Shown here in pieces: positions 49,157 through 57,732 of a stretch of DNA of 64,000 bases. Source of the stretch: Massilia forsythiae (GTDB lineage: Bacteria > Pseudomonadota > Gammaproteobacteria > Burkholderiales > Burkholderiaceae_D); contig NZ_CP051685.1 of assembly GCF_012849555.1 (NCBI RefSeq), positions 5,208,001-5,272,000 on the forward strand, in the 5' to 3' direction. The first letter of the stretch is position 1. Every line of letters begins with the position of its first letter. Below the pieces are notes generated by a model. It made no database searches. It was not told the DNA's origin and saw only the letters and a list, made by a program, of their open reading frames with translations. The translations under genes were made by a program, and so were the position numbers.

Positions 49157-50854
49157 ATGGCCATCATCCCCGGCATGGCCGCTGGCGGCAAGGCAGCGCC
49201 TTCCAGCGGCATCACCAAGGAGGAACGCAAGGTCATCTTCGCGTCCTCGCTCGGCACCGTGTTCGAGTGGTACGATTTCTACCTGTACGGCTCGCTCGCC
49301 GCCATCATCGGCAAGCAGTTCTTCCTGGGCGACCCGACCACGTCCTTCATCTTCGCCCTGCTCACCTTCGCCGCCGGCTTCCTGGTGCGGCCGTTCGGCG
49401 CGCTGGTGTTCGGCCGCCTGGGCGACATGATCGGGCGCAAATACACCTTCCTGGTGACGATCCTGATCATGGGCGGCTCCACCTTCATCGTCGGCCTGCT
49501 GCCGGGCTACGCCGCGATCGGCATCGCCGCGCCGATCATCCTGGTGCTGCTGCGCATCCTGCAGGGCCTGGCGCTGGGCGGCGAGTACGGCGGCGCCGCC
49601 ACCTACGTGGCCGAGCACGCGCCGCAGGGCCGGCGCGGCGCCTTCACGGCGTGGATCCAGACGACCGCCACGCTCGGCCTGTTCCTGTCGCTGCTGGTGA
49701 TCCTGGGCGTGCGCAGTTCGATGGACCCGGCCGACTTCGACACCTGGGGCTGGCGCATCCCCTTCCTGGTATCGGTGCTGTTGCTCGGCATCTCGGTGTG
49801 GATCCGCATGTCGATGAGCGAGTCGCCGGCCTTCGCCAGAATGAAAGCCGAAGGCAAGACCTCCAAGGCGCCGCTGAGCGAAGCCTTCCTGACCTGGAAG
49901 AACGGCCGCATCGCCCTGCTGGCGCTGGTCGGGCTGGTGATGGGCCAGGCCGTGGTCTGGTACACCGGCCAGTTCTACGCGCTGTTCTTCCTGACCCAGA
50001 CGCTGAAGATCGAGGCGGCCAGCGCCAACATCATGCTGGCCGTGGCGCTGGCCATCGGCACGCCCTTCTTCATCCTGTTCGGCACGCTGTCCGACCGGTT
50101 GGGGCGCAAGTGGATCATCCTGGGCGGCTGCCTGGTCGCGGCGCTGACCTATTTCCCGATCTTCAAGGCGATCACCCACTACGGCAACCCGGCGCTGGAG
50201 AGCGCGCTGAACAGCGCGCCGGTGGTGGTGGTGGCCGACCCGGCTTCCTGCCACTTCCAGTTCAATCCCACCGGCACCATCAAGTTCCCGTCTTCCTGCG
50301 ACATCGCCACCGGCCAGCTGACCGCCGCCTCGGTCAGCTACACCCACCAGGACGCGCCGGCCGGCACCGTCGCCAGCGTCAAGGTCGGCGAGCGCGTCTA
50401 CCCGTCGTTCAACGCGACCCTGACCGCGGACGGCCTGAACTTCGACGCCGCCAGCAAGGCGAAGGAGGCCGCGCTGAAGAAAGACCTGGGCGCCGCCATC
50501 AAGGCCGCCGGCTATCCGGCCAAGGCCGACCCGGACCAGATCAACAAGCCGATGCTGGTGCTGATGCTGTTCGTGCTGGTGCTGTACGTGACCATGGTGT
50601 ACGGCCCGATCGCGGCGATGCTGGTCGAGATGTTCCCGACCCGCATCCGCTACACCTCGATGTCGCTGCCCTACCATATCGGCAACGGCTGGTTCGGCGG
50701 CCTGCTGCCGACCATCTCGTTCGCGCTGGTGGCGTCCAACGGCGACATCTATTACGGGCTGTGGTACCCGATCGTCATCGCGCTGGCGACGGTCGTCATC
50801 GGGGCGCTGTTCGTGCGCGAGACCAAGGACAACAATATCTACGCGGCGGATTGA
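49157..50854 (+). CDS. MFS transporter of the metabolite:H+ symporter type, with large extra-membrane insert
   Basis: This 565-aa protein has the MHS-family start (FASSLGTVFEWYDFYLYGSLAAII), the RLGDMIGRKYTFLVT loop and LRILQGLALGGEYGGAATYVAEHA. About 130 extra residues lie between helices 8 and 9 (from about 350 to 475), with two close cysteines (ASCHFQFNPTGTIKFPSSCD) that could form a disulfide if the loop is periplasmic. The last helices follow (VEMFPTRIRYTSMSLPYHIG). Substrates of such carriers are organic acids or compatible solutes; this one is unknown. ATG 49157 has an ACGGAGA site. Confidence 0.88.
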   Translation: MAIIPGMAAGGKAAPSSGITKEERKVIFASSLGTVFEWYDFYLYGSLAAIIGKQFFLGDPTTSFIFALLTFAAGFLVRPFGALVFGRLGDMIGRKYTFLVTILIMGGSTFIVGLLPGYAAIGIAAPIILVLLRILQGLALGGEYGGAATYVAEHAPQGRRGAFTAWIQTTATLGLFLSLLVILGVRSSMDPADFDTWGWRIPFLVSVLLLGISVWIRMSMSESPAFARMKAEGKTSKAPLSEAFLTWKNGRIALLALVGLVMGQAVVWYTGQFYALFFLTQTLKIEAASANIMLAVALAIGTPFFILFGTLSDRLGRKWIILGGCLVAALTYFPIFKAITHYGNPALESALNSAPVVVVADPASCHFQFNPTGTIKFPSSCDIATGQLTAASVSYTHQDAPAGTVASVKVGERVYPSFNATLTADGLNFDAASKAKEAALKKDLGAAIKAAGYPAKADPDQINKPMLVLMLFVLVLYVTMVYGPIAAMLVEMFPTRIRYTSMSLPYHIGNGWFGGLLPTISFALVASNGDIYYGLWYPIVIALATVVIGALFVRETKDNNIYAAD

Positions 50855-50888
50855 CGGGTCTGTCTGATTGACAGGTGGGGAGGCCGCG

Positions 50889-52103
50889 CTACTCGGCCTG
50901 CGGCGCCGCGGCCGGCAGTGATTCCCTGCTCCACGCGCGCATGCGCGTGGCCGCCCACGCCGTCAGCAGCGCGCCGAGCACCAGCACCAGGCGCGTGTCG
51001 AACAGGGTCAGCACGGCGCCGGCCGCCGCCATCAGGATGTTGGCCAGGCAAAAGGTGGTGGACAGCAGCCCCATCACCGCGCCCTGGCCATGGCCGGCGC
51101 CGAAGCGGTCCGCCGCCCAGGCCTGCACCACCGCGTTGTAGAACGCGTGCGGCAGCCCGAAGGCCATGATGCCGGCGATGCCGATCCACAAATGCCCGGC
51201 GCCGAGCGAGGCGATCGCCAGCGCCACGCCGCCGGCCAGGCAAGCGGCGCGCCCGAGCGGCTCGGCGCTGCTCTGGCGCCCGGCGAACAGCGCCGAAAAG
51301 CTCATCAGGGCGCACATGGCGACGTTCACCAGCGCGATCGAGCGGGCGCCGTAGTGGCCGACCTCCACCAGCCACAGCGGATAGAACTCGTAGAACGCGG
51401 TGACGCCGCAGGTGTAGGCCAGCTGCACGCCGAACAGCGTGCGCAGGCCCGGATGGCGCAGCAGGTTGAAGGCGTGGCGTTCGCGCGCCACGCGCCACCA
51501 GGACGGTCCGGCCGCCTGCGGCCGGCGCTCCAGCGCCAGCAGTACCAGCAGCGCGCCCAGCGCCAGCGCCGCGGCGGCGATATAGAACGGCACCGTGACG
51601 CCGAAACCGACCGTGAACCCCGCCAGCAGCGGCCCGAACAGCCAGCCCAGCGTCAGCGCGCCGTTCAGCCACGACAGCGCGTGGTTGCGGATCGGTCCCT
51701 GCAGGCGCTCGGCCAGCATGGCACGCACGATCGCGCTCTGCCCTTCGAGCAGGCCGGTGCCGAAGCGCGCCAGCAGGAACAGCGGATAGGAACCACGCGC
51801 CAGCGCCCATGCCGTCAGCGTGTGGCCGATGGCGGCGCCCGCGGTGGTGCCCAGCAACAGCGGGCGGCGGCCGAAGCGGTCGGACAACGAACCCAGCACC
51901 GAAGTGCCGATCAGCAGGCCGACCGGATTGACCATCAGCGCCAGCGCGAACAGCAGCTTGGGCGGCAAGCCGAGGAAGTTGGTGAAGCCGTCCGCCGCGC
52001 CGTGCACGAACAGCGGCGGCAGGATCGGGTACGGCAGCGAGGCGCCGGTGGTGGACAGCAGCGCCAGCAGGCACGCGGTGGCGATCAGGAGGGCATTCTT
52101 CAA
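50889..52103 (-). CDS. MFS efflux-type transporter
   Basis: This 404-aa, 12-helix protein has the MFS loop 2-3 motif GSLSDRFGRRPLLLG and LARFGTGLLEGQ. The reading starts at TTG 52103 (MKNALLIATACLLALLS). It resembles drug or sugar exporters of the DHA1 group; substrate unknown. It is convergent with the MHS-type transporter and lies about 100 bp downstream of the FadB-like gene. Confidence 0.85.
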   Translation of the reverse strand: MKNALLIATACLLALLSTTGASLPYPILPPLFVHGAADGFTNFLGLPPKLLFALALMVNPVGLLIGTSVLGSLSDRFGRRPLLLGTTAGAAIGHTLTAWALARGSYPLFLLARFGTGLLEGQSAIVRAMLAERLQGPIRNHALSWLNGALTLGWLFGPLLAGFTVGFGVTVPFYIAAAALALGALLVLLALERRPQAAGPSWWRVARERHAFNLLRHPGLRTLFGVQLAYTCGVTAFYEFYPLWLVEVGHYGARSIALVNVAMCALMSFSALFAGRQSSAEPLGRAACLAGGVALAIASLGAGHLWIGIAGIMAFGLPHAFYNAVVQAWAADRFGAGHGQGAVMGLLSTTFCLANILMAAAGAVLTLFDTRLVLVLGALLTAWAATRMRAWSRESLPAAAPQAE

Positions 52104-52202
52104 ATTCGGTTCCGCGGGGCGGCTCTGTTGACCAAGGTATCACGGAGCCTAGCATGCGGGTGACCTTGTGCGCATCCGGGGAATGCCGCCCCTGACGGCG
52201 CG

Positions 52203-54302
52203 TCAGCCGTTGAAGTTTTTACCTTCCGCCACCAACCGCACCAGCAGCGGCGCCGGCCGCCACGCATCGCCCTGGTATCCCTGGGCGAAACGCTCGGCCG
52301 CCGCCAGCACCGCCGGCAAGCCGACCGTGTCCGCGTAAAACATCGGGCCGCCCCGCTGCAGCGGAAAGCCATAGCCGGACAAATACACCATGTCGATGTC
52401 GGACGCGCGCTGGGCGATGCCCTCCTCCAGGATGCGCGCGCCCTCGTTCACCAGCGCATAGACCAGGCGCTCGACGATCTCTTCGTCCGCGATGGCGCGC
52501 CGTTCGATGCCGAGTTCGGCCGAATGGCGCACGATCATCTGTTCCACCGCCGCCGACGGCTGCGCGGTACGCTCGCCCGGCCGGTAGTCGTACCAGCCGG
52601 CGCCGCTCTTCTGGCCGAAGCGGCCTCCCTCGCACAGCAGGTCGGCCGTGCGCGAGTAGCGCACGTCCGGCATCTCTTGGCGGCGGCGCTTGCGGATCGC
52701 CCAGCCGATGTCGTTGCCGGCCAGGTCGCTCATGCGGAATGGCCCCATGGCGAAGCCGAAGCGCTCGATGGCGGCGTCGACCTGCTGCGGCAGCGCGCCC
52801 TCGTCGAGCAGGAAGCCGGCCTGGCGCAGGTACTGTTCCACCATGCGGTTGCCGATGAAGCCATCGCACACGCCGGCCACCACGCCGGTCTTGCCGAGCC
52901 GCTTGGCCAGCGCCAGCGCGGTGGCCAGCACGTCCTTGCCGGTGTGCTGGCCACGCACGATCTCGAGCAGCTTCATCACGTTGGCCGGGCTGAAGAAATG
53001 CAGGCCGATCACGTCCTGCGGGCGCCGGGTAAAGGCGGCGATGCGGTCCAGGTCCAGGGTCGAGGTGTTCGACGCCAGGATCGCGCCCGGCTTCATGACG
53101 GCGTCCAGGCGGCGGAACACGGTTTCCTTGACGCCGAGGTCTTCGAACACGGCCTCGATCGCGAGGTCGCAGGCGGCGATGTCCTCGTACGCCAGCGTCG
53201 GCATCACCAGCGCCAGGCGCTGCTGCACTTGCTCGGCGCTGAGTCTGCCCTTGGCGGCGGCCGTTTCGAGCTGCTTGCGGATGCCGGCCACGCCCTTGTC
53301 CAGCGCGTCCTGGCGGGTTTCCAGCAGGGTCACCGGGATGCCGGCGTTGACCAGGGCAAGCGCGATCCCGCCGCCCATGGTGCCGGCGCCGACCACGGCG
53401 GCGCGTTCGACTGGCCGCGCCGGCGTATCGGCAGGCACGTCGGGCACCTTGGCGGCGGCGCGCTCGGCGAAAAAGGCGTGGCGCAGCGCCTTCGATTCGA
53501 CCGTGCGGGTCAGCGCCAGAAAGCGCTCGCGCTCGAACGCCAGGCCTTCCTCGAACGGCATGGTGGCGGAGGCCGCCACCGCCTCCAGGCAGGCCAGCGG
53601 CGCCGGGAACGGCCCGGCGGCGGCCGTCACCCTGGCGCGCGCCGCCACCAGGAACGCCGGCAGGTCGGCCTGTTCGACCAGGCGATCGCGCACCCGCGGC
53701 AGCGGGCGCACGGCGGCGATGCGGCGCGCGAACGCGACGGCGCCCTCGGCCAGGTCGCTGCCGGGCGCCAGCAGCTCATCAAACAACCCCGCGGACAACG
53801 GCGTATCCGCCAGCTGCTCGGACATGGCCGGCTTGCCGGACACGATCATCTCCAGCGCCGGCGCCAGGCCCAGCACGCGCGGCAGGCGCTGGGTACCGCC
53901 GGCGCCCGGCAGCAGGCCGAGTTTCACCTCCGGCAGCGCGATGCGCGCGCCCGGCAGCGCTACCCGGTAGTGCGCGCCCAGCGCCAGTTCCAGCCCGCCG
54001 CCCATGCACACGGCGTGGATCGCCGCCACCACCGGCTTCGGCGACGCCTCCACCGTGCGGATCAGGGTGTGCAGGGTCGGCTCGGTGAGCGCCTTGGGCG
54101 AATTGAATTCGCGGATGTCCGCTCCGCCCGAGAATGCCTTGCCGGCGCCCATCAGGACGATGGCCTCGACCGCGTCGTCCGCGGCGGCGCGCTGCAGCGC
54201 ATCGACGGCGGCGGCGCGCGTGGCCAGGCCGAGGCCGTTGACCGGCGGGTTGTTCAAGGTGATGACGGCGACGTTGCCGCGCACTGCGTAATCGGCGCTC
54301 AT
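52203..54302 (-). CDS. Bifunctional enoyl-CoA hydratase / 3-hydroxyacyl-CoA dehydrogenase (FadB/FadJ-like)
   Basis: This 699-aa beta-oxidation enzyme joins an N-terminal crotonase domain (FSGGADIREF, HAVCMGGGLELALGAHYRVA, LPEVKLGLLPGAGGTQRLPRV, with both catalytic Glu positions) to a hydroxyacyl-CoA dehydrogenase with NAD site VVGAGTMGGGIALALVNAG, SNTSTLDLDRIA and GLHFFSPANVMKLLEIVRG (catalytic His). Length and linker match the peroxisomal-type MFE1 or FadJ group rather than full FadB. No thiolase gene is adjacent. Confidence 0.9.
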   Translation of the reverse strand: MSADYAVRGNVAVITLNNPPVNGLGLATRAAAVDALQRAAADDAVEAIVLMGAGKAFSGGADIREFNSPKALTEPTLHTLIRTVEASPKPVVAAIHAVCMGGGLELALGAHYRVALPGARIALPEVKLGLLPGAGGTQRLPRVLGLAPALEMIVSGKPAMSEQLADTPLSAGLFDELLAPGSDLAEGAVAFARRIAAVRPLPRVRDRLVEQADLPAFLVAARARVTAAAGPFPAPLACLEAVAASATMPFEEGLAFERERFLALTRTVESKALRHAFFAERAAAKVPDVPADTPARPVERAAVVGAGTMGGGIALALVNAGIPVTLLETRQDALDKGVAGIRKQLETAAAKGRLSAEQVQQRLALVMPTLAYEDIAACDLAIEAVFEDLGVKETVFRRLDAVMKPGAILASNTSTLDLDRIAAFTRRPQDVIGLHFFSPANVMKLLEIVRGQHTGKDVLATALALAKRLGKTGVVAGVCDGFIGNRMVEQYLRQAGFLLDEGALPQQVDAAIERFGFAMGPFRMSDLAGNDIGWAIRKRRRQEMPDVRYSRTADLLCEGGRFGQKSGAGWYDYRPGERTAQPSAAVEQMIVRHSAELGIERRAIADEEIVERLVYALVNEGARILEEGIAQRASDIDMVYLSGYGFPLQRGGPMFYADTVGLPAVLAAAERFAQGYQGDAWRPAPLLVRLVAEGKNFNG

Positions 54303-54353
54303 GGGTCTCCCTGTTCTTGGTGTTGTGGCAATCCGTTCACTATACGCCTGCGC

Positions 54354-54851
54354 CTATCCGTCCACCCACCCGGCATCGAAGCGGAACTGCTGCGAGCACG
54401 CCGCGCCGCCGCACAATGCGCTCTTGTAGCGCTCCTTCAGCAGGATCATCGACATGTAGGTGGCCAGCTGCTTGCCGGGCGCCTTGAGCACCGTCGCCCT
54501 GGTCGCCGTCCCGGTGGCATCGACGTCGACCACGATGCTGACCACGCCATGCTCGTCATAGCGGTCGCCCGCCTTGATCAGCGCTTGCCAGATATGCCGG
54601 GTACCTTGCGCCGGATAGGGCGGCTCGTCGCCGGGTCCCATCGATTCGTATTGCGCCTTCAGGCTGGCTTGCTGCGCCGGCGTCAGCGCGGCGTAGGGTT
54701 TGTCGAACGGCATGGTCGAGGTGGCGCCGGTACTGCGCAGCAGGGTGCCGGCGGACGGCGTGTCGCGTTTCAGCCGGTACGTCGGTTGTTCCTGGGCGCC
54801 GGCGGCGGCGCAGGCCAGGCAGGCCGCCAGGGCGGCAATGGTCAGGCGCAT
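54354..54851 (-). CDS. Secreted hypothetical protein
   Basis: This 165-aa protein starts at ATG 54851 behind GGGAG, with signal peptide MRLTIAALAACLACAAAGAQ. The mature part has IWQALIKAGDRYDEHGVVSIVVDVDATGTATRATVLKAPG, reminiscent of a TonB-C-terminal-like fold, and two pairs of cysteines late (ALCGGAACSQQF). No function can be given. A longer frame upstream to 54899 adds non-signal residues. Confidence 0.7.
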   Translation of the reverse strand: MRLTIAALAACLACAAAGAQEQPTYRLKRDTPSAGTLLRSTGATSTMPFDKPYAALTPAQQASLKAQYESMGPGDEPPYPAQGTRHIWQALIKAGDRYDEHGVVSIVVDVDATGTATRATVLKAPGKQLATYMSMILLKERYKSALCGGAACSQQFRFDAGWVDG

Positions 54852-55008
54852 CGGTACTCCCTCTCGAAACGCCCACTGTAGCAGCTCCCGGGTCCGCAAA
54901 ACTCACCAACATTCACGCGTCCGGCATAAACTGCCCCCTGCGCGAAAAAATACCGGCTGTCGCTTTTAATAATTGACAAACAGCCATGCTCTCAGGATAC
55001 TTTTGCGC

Positions 55009-55680
55009 ATGATCGAACTCCATCAAGTCCGCAAGACCTACCGCCAGGGCGGCAGCGACATCCATGCGCTGAACGGCATCGACCTGCACGTGGCGCCGGG
55101 CCAGTTCGTCGCCGTGATGGGACCGTCCGGCTCGGGCAAGTCGACGCTGCTGAACGTGCTGGGCGGCCTGGACCGTCCGGACAGCGGCCGCTACCGCCTG
55201 GCGCAGGACGAGATCAGCGCGCTCGACGACGACGCCGCATCCGACGTGCGCAACCGCCGCATCGGCTTCGTGTTCCAATCCTTCCACCTGCTGCCGCGCC
55301 TGACGGTGCTGGAAAACGTGCTGCTGCCGCAGCGCTATGCGCGCCAGCCGGATGCGCAGGCCGGCGCGCGCGCCCGCGCGCTGCTCGAGCGCATCGGCCT
55401 GGGCCGGCGCATCGACCATCTGCCGGGCCAGCTCTCCGGCGGGCAGCTCCAGCGCGCCGCCATCGCGCGCGCGCTGCTGAACCAGCCGGCCCTGCTGCTG
55501 GCCGACGAGCCCACCGGCAACCTCGATTCCGCCAGCGCCGCCGACGTCATGGCCCTGCTGGGCGAGCTGCACGCCGGCGGCCAGACCATGGTGCTGATCA
55601 CGCACGATCCGGCGATCGCCGCGCGCGCGCAGCGCACCATCCACCTGCACGACGGCCGCATCGCGGCCGACCGCGCATGA
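55009..55680 (+). CDS. MacB/LolD-type ABC transporter ATP-binding protein
   Basis: This 223-aa ATPase has Walker A GPSGSGKST, Q-loop FVFQSFHLLPRL, signature LSGGQLQRAAIARAL, Walker B LLLADEPTGNLDS and H-loop LITHD. The EPTGNLD form is typical of the MacB/LolD/FtsE group. Its stop overlaps the adaptor gene by 4 bp. With the two adaptors and the permease it forms a MacAB-like exporter; no TolC-like outer-membrane gene is in the operon. Confidence 0.93.
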   Translation: MIELHQVRKTYRQGGSDIHALNGIDLHVAPGQFVAVMGPSGSGKSTLLNVLGGLDRPDSGRYRLAQDEISALDDDAASDVRNRRIGFVFQSFHLLPRLTVLENVLLPQRYARQPDAQAGARARALLERIGLGRRIDHLPGQLSGGQLQRAAIARALLNQPALLLADEPTGNLDSASAADVMALLGELHAGGQTMVLITHDPAIAARAQRTIHLHDGRIAADRA

Positions 55681-57725
55681 GGCTGCGCCGCCTGGTCGTG
55701 CCGGGTGCGGCGCTGGCGCTGGCGGGCGCCGCCGCCCTCGCCTATGCCTGGAACGCGGCCGGCACGCCGGCAGCGAACGTCGCCAGCGTCCCGGCCGCCG
55801 GGTCGCCGGCCGCCGGGTCGCCGGCCGCCGGATCGCCGGCCGCCGGATCGCCGGCCGCCGGATCGCCGGCCGCCGGAACGCCGGCCGCCACACCCGATGC
55901 GCGCCCGGTCCTGATTACCGGCGAAGTCGACGCGCTGGATTCGCAGACCGTGTTCGTGCCGCCGTCGAACAATTCGCCGGTGGTGCTGCGCAACTTCCTC
56001 GCCGAAGGCAGCCACGCCAGGGCCGGCGACCTGGTGCTGCGTATCGAAGTCGGTGGCGCCGCCGACCCCGACCGTCTCAAGGCGGAGCTGGAGCGCACCC
56101 GCGCCAACGCCGCCAGCGAGACCGCCAAGCTGGAAGTGGCGGCGGTCGAGGCCGACAAGGCGCTGGTCAGCGCCAGGGCCGCGCTGGACAAGGCCAAGGT
56201 CGAGGCGGCCCTGCCCAAGGAACAGATCGGCCTGTTGAATTACGATCGCTACCAGGCCGAGCTGGACCGCGCCACCCGCGATTTCGCCATCAAGCAGGAT
56301 GGCTTGCAGAATGCCGGCCGGGCCGTCGAGCGGCGCCGCCAGGACGGCGAACTCGAGGTCAAGAAACTGCAGATCAACCAGGCCTTCCAGGTCGCCCAGC
56401 TGGCGCAGGCGGAAGTGCGTGCCGCGCACGACGGCGTGGTGGTGCATGGCTACAGTCCCTTCAACGGCGAACGGGTCGACGAAGGCAGCTCCGTCTGGCC
56501 GGGCAATGTCGCCGGCGCCGTGGTCGGCAACGGCCGCATGGGCGTGACCGCCTGGGTGCTGGAAGCGGACCGTCCCTACCTGCGCGATGCCCAGGCGGTC
56601 GGCGTGCGCTTCGACGCCTTGCCGGGCACGGTGCTGGAAGGCCGGGTCGCCAGCATCACCAGCGCGCCGGAAGCGCGTCCGCGCTGGGGGCTGGGCCGCT
56701 ACTTCCGGGTCCGGATCGCCCTGCCGGAACGCCACGGCTTGCCGCTGGTGGCGGGCATGAGCGCGCTGATCGTGCCGGGAGCGCCGGGAGCGCCGGACGC
56801 GGCGGCGCACACCGGGCGGCCGGCCACGGCTGCGGCCGCCGGCGCGCTGGTCGTCGAGGGCGAGATCGCCTCGCGCCGGACCATGCCGGTGGCGCCGCCG
56901 ACGATTCCCAACGTCTGGCAATACAAGCTGGCCACGCTCGCGCCCGAAGGCATGATGGTGGAACAGGGGCAGCCGATCGCCGTGTTCGAAGCCGAGGAAG
57001 TGCGCAACCAGCTGGTCACCCAGCAAGGCGCGCTCAAGGAACGCGAGCGGGCGCTGGAAAAGCTGCTGCTGGAGCAGGCGGAAGCGGACCGCAGCGGCGT
57101 GCTGGCGCAGGCCGAGGCGCTCAGCAATGCCGACAAGGCCGAGCGCAAGGCCAGCCAGCCGAAGGAACTGGTGCGCCGCGTCGACTACGACAAGCTGGTG
57201 ATCGAACGCACCGAGAAAACGCAGCTGGCCAGGCTGGCGCAGCGCCAGGCCGAGGCGCAGCGGCGCACGCGCCAGGCCGAGCGCGCCGCCCTGCAGGCCG
57301 ACGTCACGCAGCTGCGCCACCAGATCGCCGGCCTGCTCAAGGGCCAGGCCGGGCTGACGGTAAAGGCGCCGCGGCGCGGCCTGGTGCTGTACCGGAACGA
57401 CTTCAACGGCAGCAAATTCGCCACCGGCAGCCAGGTATGGATGGGCATGTCGGTCGCGACCCTGGCCGACACCGACCAGTTGTGCGTCGACGCCAAGGTG
57501 CCGGAAGCGCAGGCCGCCGGGCTCAGGCCGGGCCAGGCGGCGCGCGTGACGGTGCCCGGGACGCGCCAGTCGCTGCCGGCGCGGGTCAGCACCCTGGGCA
57601 ATGCCTTCCACGGCAAATCGGCGGCGCAATCGACCGTGGTGCGCGACATCCGGCTCGAATTCGACACGCCGCCGAAAGACCTGAAACCCGGCGCCGCCGT
57701 CCAGGTAGAACTGGTGCGCGCCTGA
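55677..57725 (+). CDS. Double-length HlyD/MacA-like membrane fusion protein
   Basis: This 682-aa protein has one N-terminal membrane anchor, then five AAGSP repeats and one AAGTP. Two complete adaptor-like units follow: the first (about 75-380) with a biotinyl-lipoyl half LRNFLAEGSHARAGDLVLRI, coiled coil and beta-barrel (YFRVRIALPERHGLPLVAGM); the second (about 390-682) with LATLAPEGMMVEQGQPIAVFEAEEVRNQL, a long coiled coil and FDTPPKDLKPGAAVQVELV. Usual adaptors are 370-450 aa with one unit, so this looks like an internal duplication or fusion. It couples the permease to an outer-membrane factor encoded elsewhere. Confidence 0.85.
   Translation: MRLRRLVVPGAALALAGAAALAYAWNAAGTPAANVASVPAAGSPAAGSPAAGSPAAGSPAAGSPAAGTPAATPDARPVLITGEVDALDSQTVFVPPSNNSPVVLRNFLAEGSHARAGDLVLRIEVGGAADPDRLKAELERTRANAASETAKLEVAAVEADKALVSARAALDKAKVEAALPKEQIGLLNYDRYQAELDRATRDFAIKQDGLQNAGRAVERRRQDGELEVKKLQINQAFQVAQLAQAEVRAAHDGVVVHGYSPFNGERVDEGSSVWPGNVAGAVVGNGRMGVTAWVLEADRPYLRDAQAVGVRFDALPGTVLEGRVASITSAPEARPRWGLGRYFRVRIALPERHGLPLVAGMSALIVPGAPGAPDAAAHTGRPATAAAAGALVVEGEIASRRTMPVAPPTIPNVWQYKLATLAPEGMMVEQGQPIAVFEAEEVRNQLVTQQGALKERERALEKLLLEQAEADRSGVLAQAEALSNADKAERKASQPKELVRRVDYDKLVIERTEKTQLARLAQRQAEAQRRTRQAERAALQADVTQLRHQIAGLLKGQAGLTVKAPRRGLVLYRNDFNGSKFATGSQVWMGMSVATLADTDQLCVDAKVPEAQAAGLRPGQAARVTVPGTRQSLPARVSTLGNAFHGKSAAQSTVVRDIRLEFDTPPKDLKPGAAVQVELVRA
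55794..55883 (+). repeat. Six tandem 15-bp repeats encoding AAGSP
   Basis: GCCGCCGGRTCGCCG occurs five times and a variant ending AACGCCG once, in frame, between the membrane anchor and the first adaptor unit. Copy number is expected to vary by slippage without shifting the frame. Confidence 0.9.
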
Positions 57726-57732
57726 TCCGACC

